Shown here: in pieces, positions 1 to 6,409 of the stretch | Position numbering within the stretch: the stretch's first letter is position 1 | Layout: every line of letters starts with the position of its first letter | DNA from: JBHHYS01 sp046757645 | GTDB lineage: Bacteria; Acidobacteriota; Terriglobia; Acidiferrales; 2-02-FULL-67-57 | NCBI GenBank assembly: GCA_046757645.1 | Contig: JBHHYS010000022.1 | Location: 1-31,655, forward strand | Direction of reading: 5' to 3' | DNA length: 31,655 nt | Translations under genes and position numbers: made by a program | The notes under the pieces: generated by a model | Told to the model about the DNA's origin: nothing | The model's database searches: none | Seen by the model: the letters and a program-made list of their open reading frames with translations, nothing else

Positions 1-221
<221 letters not shown>

Positions 222-333
222 TTAACTTACTCAGCTTCTACCCGCCGACGTCCCCCCATGTCGGGACAGCGGCGGCGACCCGAGTAAGTTTCACCGCTGG
301 AGCTACTACGAATTTGTGCCGCTTGCTCGGCAG

Positions 334-353
334 GGCACGGTTTTAACCGTGCC
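334..353. repeat. Perfect palindrome in the 23S-5S spacer
   Basis: GGCACGGTTTTAACCGTGCC is self-complementary over all 20 bases and could form a 9-bp stem with a TT loop. It lies in the transcribed spacer, so it may be a processing hairpin or a REP-like insertion. No U tract follows, so it is not a convincing terminator. Confidence 0.6.
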
Positions 354-372
354 GTCAATCCTGCCCAGCAAT

Positions 373-393
373 CTCAGGGCTTTAGCCCCTGAG
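373..393. repeat. Imperfect hairpin in the 23S-5S spacer
   Basis: CTCAGGGC and GCCCCTGAG flank a TTTA loop and pair with one bulged base. The composition and spacing resemble small dispersed palindromic elements, and it lies 20 bases from the previous palindrome. Function unknown. Confidence 0.45.
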
Positions 394-530
394 GCCGCCT
401 GCCCGTTTCAGATTTCTGTGGCCCGTGATCGTCCTCCGCTCACCGCTTTTCGGAGCCAAGTGCAGATCGCGCTTGGCGAGAAGCCCCGGCGGTTCACCAT
501 AAACGAATCACGAGCCACGCGTCACGATTT

Positions 531-649
531 TCCCGGTGACCATACCGCGGGGGCCACACCCGTTCCCATCCCGAACACGGTCGTTAAGCCCCGCAGGGCC
601 GATGCTACTGCTCGGTTCGCTGAGTGGGAAAGTAGGTCGTCGCCGGGTT
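531..649 (+). rRNA. rrf: 5S ribosomal RNA
   Basis: The core shows the usual 5S landmarks: CACACCCGTTCCCATCCCGAAC near 554-575, GTTAAGCCCCGCAGGGCCGATG near 583-604, and GAGTGGGAAAGTAGG near 622-636. The ends CCCGGTG (532-538) and CGCCGGG (641-647) pair as helix I. The length of about 119 nt is normal. The exact ends are inferred from the helix and may be off by one or two bases. Confidence 0.93.
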
Positions 650-656
650 TGAAATC

Positions 657-687
657 AAAAAGCCCGCCCTCGTGGCGGGCTTTTTGT
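657..687 (+). terminator. Intrinsic terminator of the rRNA operon
   Basis: GCCCGCC (662-668), loop CTCGT and GGCGGGC (674-680) form a perfect 7-bp GC stem, followed by TTTTTG and preceded by five A residues. It sits eight bases after 5S rRNA and is a standard rho-independent terminator for the rRNA transcript. Confidence 0.92.
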
Positions 688-752
688 TTCACCCCGGCAC
701 ACGTGCTTTTCAGCGCAGCCAGGAAAGCTGAGGCCGCCGCAGGCGGCCGAAG

Positions 753-770
753 TCCCGACTTCAGTCGGGA
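753..770. repeat. Perfect palindrome TCCCGACT-TC-AGTCGGGA
   Basis: An 8-bp perfect stem with a two-base centre. A related unit, TCCCGAC...GTCGGGA, recurs at 799-819, so the two appear to be diverged copies of one small mobile palindrome. Confidence 0.65.
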
Positions 771-921
771 TAGGCGAACGAGCCGCAAGGCGAGTGAGTC
801 CCGACCCCTTTTGTCGGGATCGCTTGTCCCGAGCTTGCCGAGGGGTCGCCGGGTCTAAACATTCGAACCTGGGGTTCACCCACCCCCGGGTTTTTTCTTT
901 TTCCGCACCGCAGGCGTCTCC

Positions 922-957
922 CTGTCACCCTGAGCGCAGCGAAGGATCTGCTTTTGC
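922..957 (+). repeat. Direct repeat copy A (CCTGAGCGCAGCGAAGGATC type)
   Basis: This 36-base unit matches the unit at 1242-1277 with one mismatch (CACCC against CATCC) and sits exactly 320 bases upstream of it. Similarity continues loosely past the unit: both copies are followed by CTCTTTCTGC and then a GCTTGCCCTGAG element, so a composite block seems to have been duplicated. Confidence 0.8.
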
Positions 958-1241
958 TCTCGTCCCCGCCGTGGCTCTTTCTGCGCCTTGCCTGCCCTGC
1001 CTGCCCCGCTTGCCCTGAGTAATGTCGAAGGGAGCCCGCCGAGGGGAACCTGGCGAAGGGCCCGCCCTGAGCCCGCCGAAGGGTCTCAACCCCTCCCCAG
1101 AATACCCGTTTCATGCGTCTGGATGCATCCCGGACGCATAGCTCCCCCACCCCCGAGGGAACAACCCCCCACCGGCGTGTGCTCCTTGCTCCGCTTGTCC
1201 TGCCCTGTCTGCCCTGAGCCCAGCCGAAGGGCACGCCCTTC

Positions 1242-1277
1242 CTGTCATCCTGAGCGCAGCGAAGGATCTGCTTTTGC
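1242..1277 (+). repeat. Direct repeat copy B (CCTGAGCGCAGCGAAGGATC type)
   Basis: Second copy of the 36-base unit described at 922-957, again followed by CTCTTTCTGC and a CCCTGAGCCTGCCGAAGGG element (1316-1334). A shorter inverted relative lies far away at about 4704-4735. Confidence 0.8.
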
Positions 1278-1508
1278 CTCCCGCACTCACCGCTACTCTT
1301 TCTGCACCGCGCTTGCCCTGAGCCTGCCGAAGGGCACGAGCACTACCCGAGAAAGCCGGACTAAGCGCAGCGAACGAAGTCACCGCAGGTCCCGCTGTCT
1401 TCTAGGGGGATAGGGGGAGCCCGCAGGGCGACGAAATCCCGGCGCGCCGAGTTCTCACACCTATGCGGCGCTCTTGAATCGCACCCCTTCTCCCGCGGGT
1501 CGGCGACT

Positions 1509-2504
1509 CTATCGAGAAACTTGAACCAGCAGGCCCAAATTGAAATATGCAAAGATGAGAAGGAAAACTAGGACAATGTTCCACCAGAATGCTCCACTCC
1601 AACTGTCCCACAAGCTAACACTCGGCCTGCTAGGAATACGTGCAAACTCAGCGGCCCAATCTAGAGTTTCTTTCTCATTTTTTGCTTCGCCCCCCATGGA
1701 CATCATCTCATTCCACCGAGTTTCGTACTTTGATTTCCACGAGCGCATTTTGAGAAAGTAATACCACCCGGCAGTCAAGAAGATGCTACTCATGCCGATA
1801 ATTATCCAGTTGTACACTTTGACGCCCTTGAATATGGTCGCCCCCAAGCGCCCCCATAGCTGAAACACGGGTGAGCCGGTTTGCCGCGACTCATCCCGGA
1901 CGAGAATGTCATTCACTCCGACGATCCTCGCAAAGGCTCTAGGAGGGCCTACCTTTGACCCCTGAATGTACACCGCGATATGAGCTTCATCTCCTGGGTT
2001 GAGCAGAGCAAACCTGCACCACACAGTGTTCGGACTAGAGGGACTGGCTGGAGCACCGACTTCAAACCGAAAAGGTGGACTGGTTCGTTCCACAACGGCA
2101 TCTAGGACTTCGGTTTCCATTGCTTCTGTAGTTTCTATGACGACTACTTCAACACCAGTCTCCGGTGCTTCAATGCTTTCTCCGAACGCCAATATCAGAG
2201 GCTCAACCACGTCCTCAGCCTTGATGGGGGCCGCGCCACTATTGCGTACCACAATGCGAGCTTTCGATAAGGAGCGAATCGCTTTCCCCCGATACTCAAT
2301 CGACAAACTTGTTTCCAGACCTCCCCCAACTTCAATCAAAGAGTCTGATCCACGGAAGATGACGGTCAGTTCTTTCTTTCGAAGCGATAGACTAATAACG
2401 AGAGCAGCTAGTGTAATCCCTACCGCGATAACCCCAAGCAATACTTGGAGCCATCTGGTCGCTCTCTCTGGGGAAGGGACTTTTTGCTCCACACCGATTG
2501 CCAT
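1509..2504 (-). CDS. Hypothetical membrane protein, three predicted TM segments
   Basis: A 331-residue protein that I do not recognise. It has a hydrophobic segment near residues 19-41, a long non-membrane region (about 45-225) rich in beta-type sequence, a second segment near 230-250, and a third near 305-327 close to the C-terminus. The large central domain would lie on one side of the membrane, probably outside the cytoplasm if the N-terminus is in. The start is the ATG reading MAIGVEQ. Base composition is clearly lower in GC and less codon-biased than the rest of the window, and the gene lies between a repeat field and a toxin-antitoxin pair, which suggests horizontal acquisition. No operon partner is visible. 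Function unknown. Confidence 0.7.
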   Translation of the reverse strand: MAIGVEQKVPSPERATRWLQVLLGVIAVGITLAALVISLSLRKKELTVIFRGSDSLIEVGGGLETSLSIEYRGKAIRSLSKARIVVRNSGAAPIKAEDVVEPLILAFGESIEAPETGVEVVVIETTEAMETEVLDAVVERTSPPFRFEVGAPASPSSPNTVWCRFALLNPGDEAHIAVYIQGSKVGPPRAFARIVGVNDILVRDESRQTGSPVFQLWGRLGATIFKGVKVYNWIIIGMSSIFLTAGWYYFLKMRSWKSKYETRWNEMMSMGGEAKNEKETLDWAAEFARIPSRPSVSLWDSWSGAFWWNIVLVFLLIFAYFNLGLLVQVSR

Positions 2505-2619
2505 TCTGGAACGATTATAACACCGCTCTTCCTATTAGCTCGCTCCCAGAATCGCAGTTGTCGCTCTCCGGTTGATCCTACCAGCGCGCAAAACTACACT
2601 CATTTCAGAAGGTAGACCA

Positions 2620-2727
2620 ATGGGTCTGACGCATATCAAAGCCAGCATCGCCAAGCTTGCCAAACCCGTGAACCCAGGACAGCTGAAGCCGCCGGCGACT
2701 AAAGGCACACGCGATTTTGTCTCCTAG
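2620..2727 (+). pseudogene. Remnant of a clan AA (retropepsin-like) aspartic protease gene, 5' end only
   Basis: A 35-codon frame starts at an ATG preceded by AGAAGG at a good ribosome-binding distance and reads MGLTHIKASIAKLAKPVNPG. From memory of the family, small bacterial clan AA aspartic proteases typically begin MGLT(H/Y)V.. with a NLA(R/K)P-like stretch before the DTGA/DSGA active site. Here the sequence loses similarity after about 20 residues and stops with no DSGA motif. I read it as the truncated 5' end of such a gene. The alternative is a small unrelated protein, or chance. Confidence 0.4.
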
Positions 2728-2733
2728 ATTATA

Positions 2734-2746
2734 GGATAAATTATCC
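2734..2746. promoter_or_regulatory. Candidate operator palindrome of the toxin-antitoxin operon
   Basis: GGATAAATTATCC is a perfect inverted repeat around one central A, ending two bases before the -35 box. MazE/RHH-type antitoxins commonly autorepress by binding palindromes at their promoter, so this is the natural candidate site. Binding is inferred from position only. Confidence 0.45.
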
Positions 2747-2748
2747 CC

Positions 2749-2777
2749 TTGACTGGGGGACAGAATCTCGTTATTCT
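2749..2777 (+). promoter_or_regulatory. Sigma-70-type promoter for the toxin-antitoxin pair
   Basis: TTGACT (2749-2754) and TATTCT (2772-2777) are separated by exactly 17 bases. Transcription would begin near 2784, giving a very short leader before the ATG at 2801 with its AGGGGG ribosome-binding sequence. This is among the best matches to a housekeeping promoter in the window. Confidence 0.7.
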
Positions 2778-2800
2778 AGCACCACGACAGAGGGGGATAG

Positions 2801-3079
2801 ATGAGCCAAAGGGAAAAGCTTTCGACGACCATCGCGCCGGAAAGCTATGCCTACCTGAGGTCTCTCATCAAGGCCCGGAAGGCACGGAATTTGGCCGAGG
2901 CGCTTGACTGGGCGTTGGCTCGCCTGCGCCGATTGGATAACCGGGCTCGGCTGGAGCGAGACACGGCTGCTTACTTTGCGCGCCTTTCGGCCAAAGCCGC
3001 GGCGGATGAGTCGCGTCTAGAGGCTGCCCTGGACCAAGTCGCCGACGAGGTTGACTTTGACGAACGCCCCAGCCCCTAA
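2801..3079 (+). CDS. Antitoxin, ribbon-helix-helix-like, of a MazF-type module
   Basis: This small 92-residue protein reads LSTTIAPESYAYLRSLIKA near its N-terminus: a short strand followed by two helices, as in ribbon-helix-helix DNA-binding antitoxins. The rest (about 35-92) is helical, charged and alanine-rich, ending in an acidic tail (DEVDFDE) that would suit toxin binding. The stop codon overlaps the toxin start by about 20 bases, the arrangement expected of a TA operon. Start is ATG with AGGGGG just upstream. Role: neutralise the toxin and probably repress its own promoter. The assignment depends mainly on position next to a recognisable PemK/MazF protein. Confidence 0.75.
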   Translation: MSQREKLSTTIAPESYAYLRSLIKARKARNLAEALDWALARLRRLDNRARLERDTAAYFARLSAKAAADESRLEAALDQVADEVDFDERPSP

Positions 3080-3428
3080 GCGGGGAGAGATTTGGGTCGC
3101 CAACCTCGGCGATCCGCCACAGCGCCATTGGGTTGCTGTCGTCTCGCTCGATGCTCGAAACACCAGCGAACGCGTGGACTCGGTTCTCATCGTCCCCTTC
3201 GGAAGTTATGGCATCGAGGGCCCCACGGTAGTGAAATTCGAGCCGGGCGAAACCGGCTTGCCTCAAACGTCCTATCTAAAGGGGCACTTCATCACCACGC
3301 TCAAGAAATCCCGCTTGGTGGAATCGCTTCCTCGTCCGCTGTCTTCCAGCCGAATGCGGGAGGTCTGTCTGGCCATCCGGCGGGCCTTCGATGTGGATGC
3401 GCCTTGGCCGCAGAGGCCAGTCCGCTAA
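3057..3428 (+). CDS. Type II toxin, PemK/MazF family endoribonuclease
   Basis: This protein of about 123 residues opens with APAPKRGEIWVANLGDPP, the classic MazF/PemK first strand (RGEIW...). It continues with HWVAVVSLDARN (matching the family's PVLVVS.D..N) and ends with the TSYLKGHFITTLKKSRL block that corresponds to the family's strand carrying the K-S-R-L signature. Members are sequence-specific endoribonucleases that cleave mRNA and arrest growth when the antitoxin is lost. I chose TTG at 3057 because GACGAGG lies six bases upstream; TTG at 3051 would add two residues. Either way it overlaps the antitoxin gene. No truncation is visible, so it is likely functional. Confidence 0.85.
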   Translation: MTNAPAPKRGEIWVANLGDPPQRHWVAVVSLDARNTSERVDSVLIVPFGSYGIEGPTVVKFEPGETGLPQTSYLKGHFITTLKKSRLVESLPRPLSSSRMREVCLAIRRAFDVDAPWPQRPVR

Positions 3429-3684
3429 GCGGTGTCCCTTTACGTCAAACCGTGCTATAAAAGTCAGGGGGAGGGACGCAGGGGCGGGCTTCGTTCCTTG
3501 GGGCCGAAAAGCGATGCGTGGGCGCCTTCGCCCTGGCGCGAATCGGGCGGGTTGAGCCTAAGCCGCACCTGTCCGCGCGGGGGTTAAGGGCGGCGCGAGC
3601 GGAGCTGCAAGCTGATCTGTGGCTTCTGCGGCTACTATATGTCCTGCTCGGATTTCTGAGTCGGGCCCGCGTCTTTTGACTCCG

Positions 3685-4245
3685 ATGATGGCGGTGGAAC
3701 AACTCGGCGACACCCTGGTCTCCATGGGGTTCACCCGCGGCCGGATCACCGCTGCGCCCCAAAGCGACGCCTACATCTATCGCACCCCCCGCGTGGCCCT
3801 GGCGGTTGCGCGGGCGGCTCTGGAACGCTGCTTCGCGCCGCCCCACCAGGACGAGGCAGGCGCGCCCTGGGCAGTGGAGTTGAAGCTCGAAGCCCGCTGG
3901 CTGCACGCCGCCGATATTTTCCGCAAGAACGGCCTCCCTGTGCACCGTCTGGCCTTCGAGCACTACCTCACCTGCCTGTCGAAGATCGGGTTGTTCCCCT
4001 CCCGGGTGGAGGACTTCTACGAGTTCGAGCCGCCGGAGTTTCTCGACCTTGCCCTCGTCCTCAACACCCGCACCCTGGCCGACGACCTGACCGCTGAGGT
4101 CGTCCGGCAGCGCTTGCAGCCCATGATCGAGGCCCTGGTGCGCGCCGAGCTCTACTTGGTCTTTGGGGCAACCCTGGACGTGCTCCGCCATGAGCTGCGC
4201 CAGCAGGCGGAGGCGGCTAAAATCCACTTGCCCACCCACGATTAG
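3685..4245 (+). CDS. Conserved-looking hypothetical protein upstream of the STAS gene
   Basis: A protein of about 186 residues that I do not recognise. It has no signal peptide or membrane segment and reads as a mixed alpha/beta soluble protein: YIYRTPRVALAVARAAL near residues 29-45, then helical stretches such as LTAEVVRQRLQPMIEALVRAE toward the C-terminus. Start is uncertain: two adjacent ATG codons (3685 and 3688) lack a strong ribosome-binding site, and a GTG at 3619 would add 22 residues. It lies 27 bases upstream of the STAS protein on the same strand, so the two are probably co-transcribed and may act together. Codon use is typical of the host. No function is assigned. Confidence 0.65.
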   Translation: MMAVEQLGDTLVSMGFTRGRITAAPQSDAYIYRTPRVALAVARAALERCFAPPHQDEAGAPWAVELKLEARWLHAADIFRKNGLPVHRLAFEHYLTCLSKIGLFPSRVEDFYEFEPPEFLDLALVLNTRTLADDLTAEVVRQRLQPMIEALVRAELYLVFGATLDVLRHELRQQAEAAKIHLPTHD

Positions 4246-4272
4246 GAGAAGCCAGCCAGGAGGGAGAACCAC

Positions 4273-4617
4273 ATGCCATTCACCATCACCACTCGGGAGA
4301 CCCGGGGAGTCACCATCCTTGACCTCAGCGGCAAACTCATCCTGGGCGATGAGTCCAGCGCCCTGCGCGACCGAATCAAACAGCTCCTCCGCGACAACAA
4401 GAAAAAAATTCTCCTCAACCTGGCGAAGCTGAGCTCCATCGACAGCTCCGGGGTGGGCACCTTGGTCTCCGCCTACGCCTCCGCCAAGGCCCAACAGGGC
4501 GAGCTCAAGCTCGCCAACCTGACCCAGAAGCCTGAGGAAGTCTTGCAGGTCACCCGCCTCGTGACCGTCTTTGATGTCTTCAACAGCGAAGCCGAGGGCA
4601 TCGCCAGCTTCCAGTAA
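4273..4617 (+). CDS. STAS-domain anti-sigma factor antagonist
   Basis: A 114-residue single-domain STAS protein. It shows the family pattern: an N-terminal beta hairpin (FTITTRETRGVTILDLSGKLIL), a GDESSALRDRI helix, the KKKILLNLAKLSSIDSSGVGTLV core, and a C-terminal LTRLVTVFDVF-like helix. The DSSGVG loop carries the serine normally phosphorylated by an RsbW/SpoIIAB-type kinase. Unphosphorylated, such proteins bind anti-sigma kinases and release a sigma factor or other partner. GGAGGGAG lies just upstream of the ATG. No anti-sigma kinase or PP2C phosphatase is in the window, so the partner must be elsewhere unless the preceding unknown gene serves. Confidence 0.9.
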   Translation: MPFTITTRETRGVTILDLSGKLILGDESSALRDRIKQLLRDNKKKILLNLAKLSSIDSSGVGTLVSAYASAKAQQGELKLANLTQKPEEVLQVTRLVTVFDVFNSEAEGIASFQ

Positions 4618-4689
4618 ACGGCGGGCTCCCCCCGGTCCCTCTAAGCCGGCGAACTCATCTGCCGCCTGTCAGGCTGAACGAAGTCAAAC

Positions 4690-4740
4690 AACTCAAGCAG
4701 CGATTCTTCGCTGCGCTCAGCATCACAGGCCGGCGCGCGG
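4690..4740 (-). repeat. Inverted, diverged copy of the GCTGAGCGCAGCGAAG repeat
   Basis: Read on the minus strand, about 4707-4732 gives GATGCTGAGCGCAGCGAAGAATCGCTG, close to the CCTGAGCGCAGCGAAGGATC core of the units at 922-957 and 1242-1277. It sits between the convergent STAS and DUF1015 genes, as expected of an intergenic palindromic element. No clear intrinsic terminator is visible in this 178-base gap. Confidence 0.6.
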
Positions 4741-4795
4741 GTCAACCGGCTCGCTTGCGTGTCCGAGGAATCGGGTCCACTAAGTTGCAGCGATC

Positions 4796-6184
4796 CTAGG
4801 CGGCATCCAACCGGTAGAGGGTCAACCCGGACAGCAGCTTGGGATAGAAGTCGGTGGACTTCTGCGGCAGCACTTCCCCGTGGAAGGCCACCTCCCGCAT
4901 CTGCTCGACCCGAACCGGATTCACCAGAAACGCCAGCTGCGCCTCGCTCTTCTCCACGCTCTCCAGGGCCTCCCGCCACTCCCGCAGGTAGTGCAGGTTT
5001 CTTTCCTGGCGCACCGATTCTTCGTCCAGTCCCAGGCAGCCTTCCAACAGCAGCTTGTGCAGTACCACCAGATCCAGGCTGCGTTGCCAGGAGGAGACCC
5101 CGGGCAGCACCCGCGCCCGATCAACGTTCAGCTTGAGCAGGAACAGGTAGAGCGCCGGTTCACCCGCGGCGTACACCCCGAAACTCGGCCGGGTCGCCCC
5201 GCGCTCGGCCAAGTCCCGGAGCAGCCGGGCGGTGGCGGCGCGCTTCTCCCCCGGGTCGAGCGGGTAGGCATACCAGTCAAAATAGGCGGAGGCCTTCTCC
5301 CGGAAGGCGCCGAAGTCGAACCCCGGCAGATTGGCCACCACGCGATGGGTGGGCAGGATGGTGACTCCCGGCCCCTCCATGTTGACGAAGGTCATCATCA
5401 CCTTCTCGTGGGGCGCCTCCAGGTCGAGGCCGCCGCTCCCCCGAGCCTCCTCGCCGGCTTGCCCACCGGAACCTCGGCGCAAGCGGGCGCGGCACTCCTC
5501 GCGGTAGGCGAGCGCGGTTTCGTAGCGATGATGGCCGTCGGCAATGATCAGCTTTTTGCCGGCCAGCAGCTCTTGGATGCGCGCGATGCTTTCGGCTTCC
5601 CTCAGGCACCACAGCCGATGCGCGGCTCCGTATTCGTCCCTCACCTCTTGCGGTGACCCGGAGCGAGCCACGGCGTCGAGCAGCTTGTCCACTGCCCCCG
5701 CGGGGTCGCTGTAGATCATGAAAATCTGCCCGAGATGCGTGCGGGTGTGGCGCAGCAGCTCCAGGCGATCGGCTTTGGGCCCGGCCAGGGTCTGCTCGTG
5801 CCGGTGCACAATCCCCGCCGCGTAGTCCTCGATCCGGCCGAGAGCGATGAAGCCCTTGCGCACCCGGCGTTCCTTCGTGCCGGGTACGGTGTATTCCTGA
5901 AAGTAGGGGTAGAGCGCCGGCTGGGCTTCCTGCACCAGCACGCCCTGGCGAATCCATTCCTCGAGCCAGCGCGCCGCCCGCGTGTAGACGTTCTGCCCGC
6001 CATCGTCCCCGGGTTCTGCTCGGCCCCGGATCAGCCGCACCAAGTTGTACGGACTGCGTTGGTGGTAGCGCTCCTGCATCGCCGGGGTAATCTTGTCGTA
6101 GGGCTGTGTGACTAGATTCCCCAGGGCCGTTCCCGCCTTTTCAGGGTTGTAGCGAAACGCCCGGAAGGGGTAGATGCTGGCCAT
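4796..6184 (-). CDS. DUF1015 family protein
   Basis: A 462-residue soluble protein. It begins MASIYPFRAFRYNP with VTQPYDKITPAMQERYHQRSPYNLVRLI shortly after, the typical opening of DUF1015 (P-F-.-G-.RY...PPYDVI..). The signature ADGHHRYETALAYREE lies near residues 218-233, and there is an NMEGPGVTILPTHRVV segment near 266-281. The biochemical role is not established; in several genomes relatives sit near serine-biosynthesis genes, which is not the case here. An insertion rich in G, S and E (around 237-258) lengthens a loop. The ATG at 6184 is chosen because family homology begins there, and the upstream extension has no family resemblance. It diverges from galT across about 225 bases. Confidence 0.88.
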   Translation of the reverse strand: MASIYPFRAFRYNPEKAGTALGNLVTQPYDKITPAMQERYHQRSPYNLVRLIRGRAEPGDDGGQNVYTRAARWLEEWIRQGVLVQEAQPALYPYFQEYTVPGTKERRVRKGFIALGRIEDYAAGIVHRHEQTLAGPKADRLELLRHTRTHLGQIFMIYSDPAGAVDKLLDAVARSGSPQEVRDEYGAAHRLWCLREAESIARIQELLAGKKLIIADGHHRYETALAYREECRARLRRGSGGQAGEEARGSGGLDLEAPHEKVMMTFVNMEGPGVTILPTHRVVANLPGFDFGAFREKASAYFDWYAYPLDPGEKRAATARLLRDLAERGATRPSFGVYAAGEPALYLFLLKLNVDRARVLPGVSSWQRSLDLVVLHKLLLEGCLGLDEESVRQERNLHYLREWREALESVEKSEAQLAFLVNPVRVEQMREVAFHGEVLPQKSTDFYPKLLSGLTLYRLDAA

Positions 6185-6368
6185 TGGCTCTCTCCCCCGA
6201 CTGCGGGCCCGTTTTCGGGCCGGAATGCCGGCCCGGAGTCGAGCCTGCCTGCCACTCGGGCTTGCCCCGATTGGGGTCGGCCGGTTGAAACACGCGAGTC
6301 TACCTGCACACCGCAATCTCGGCAAGGCTCGGCGGCGGGAATCCCTCTGCGCTGCTTCGTACTTCGTC

Positions 6369-6374
6369 TATAAT
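6369..6374 (+). promoter_or_regulatory. Candidate -10 box upstream of the GalT-like gene
   Basis: A perfect TATAAT lies 35 bases upstream of the ATG at 6410, in a GC-rich divergent region where such a hexamer is unlikely by chance. I see no good -35 element at 16-18 bases upstream, so it may depend on an activator or an alternative sigma factor, or be incidental. Confidence 0.45.
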
Positions 6375-6409
6375 TCCGCTGCGCTTCTCAGCGCGGAGGT
6401 CGCCAACCG

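Larger units (their letters stand above)
222..530 (+). other. 23S-5S internal transcribed spacer without tRNA
   Basis: About 310 bases separate the end of 23S from 5S. I see no tRNA cloverleaf here. The spacer holds two hairpin-forming palindromes (334-353 and 373-393). The purine/pyrimidine-rich flanks of 23S and 5S (AACTTACTC near 224-232 and GAGTAAGTT near 281-290) are nearly complementary and could form part of an rRNA processing stem. Confidence 0.7.
690..1508. repeat. Gene-free mosaic of short palindromic repeats downstream of the rRNA operon
   Basis: I see no credible gene in this 0.8 kb. It is filled with short repeat units: a GCCGCC/GGCGGC hairpin (733-747), TCCCGACT/AGTCGGGA (753-770), TCCCGAC/GTCGGGA (799-819), two 36-base direct repeats (922-957 and 1242-1277), and at least four units of the form CCCTGAG-(5-6)-GCCGAAGGG or a close variant (1013-1032, 1065-1083, 1212-1231, 1316-1334). 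Open frames through this stretch have repeat-derived composition on both strands. The CCCTGAG...GAAGGG type is known as a dispersed intergenic element in many high-GC genomes; it has no assigned function here. Confidence 0.8.
2505..2800. other. Intergenic region between the hypothetical membrane protein and the TA module
   Basis: This region separates divergent genes. It contains a 35-codon reading frame that looks like a gene remnant (2620-2727), a palindrome (2734-2746) and a sigma-70-type promoter (2749-2777) for the toxin-antitoxin genes. No obvious promoter for the minus-strand gene stands out. Confidence 0.6.

Noticed and set aside
222..530. tRNA in the 23S-5S spacer or elsewhere in the window
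   Set aside because: I looked by eye for TTCRANY and acceptor-stem patterns and found none convincing; a tRNAscan run would be decisive.
922..1334. Possible CRISPR array
   Set aside because: Only two exact long units occur, 320 bases apart, without regular spacers; the other motifs are palindromic elements of different length.
3433..3461. TATAAA near 3456 as promoter of the 3685 gene
   Set aside because: The -35 position reads TGTCCC, only a weak match, and the start codon is more than 200 bases downstream; not strong enough to call.
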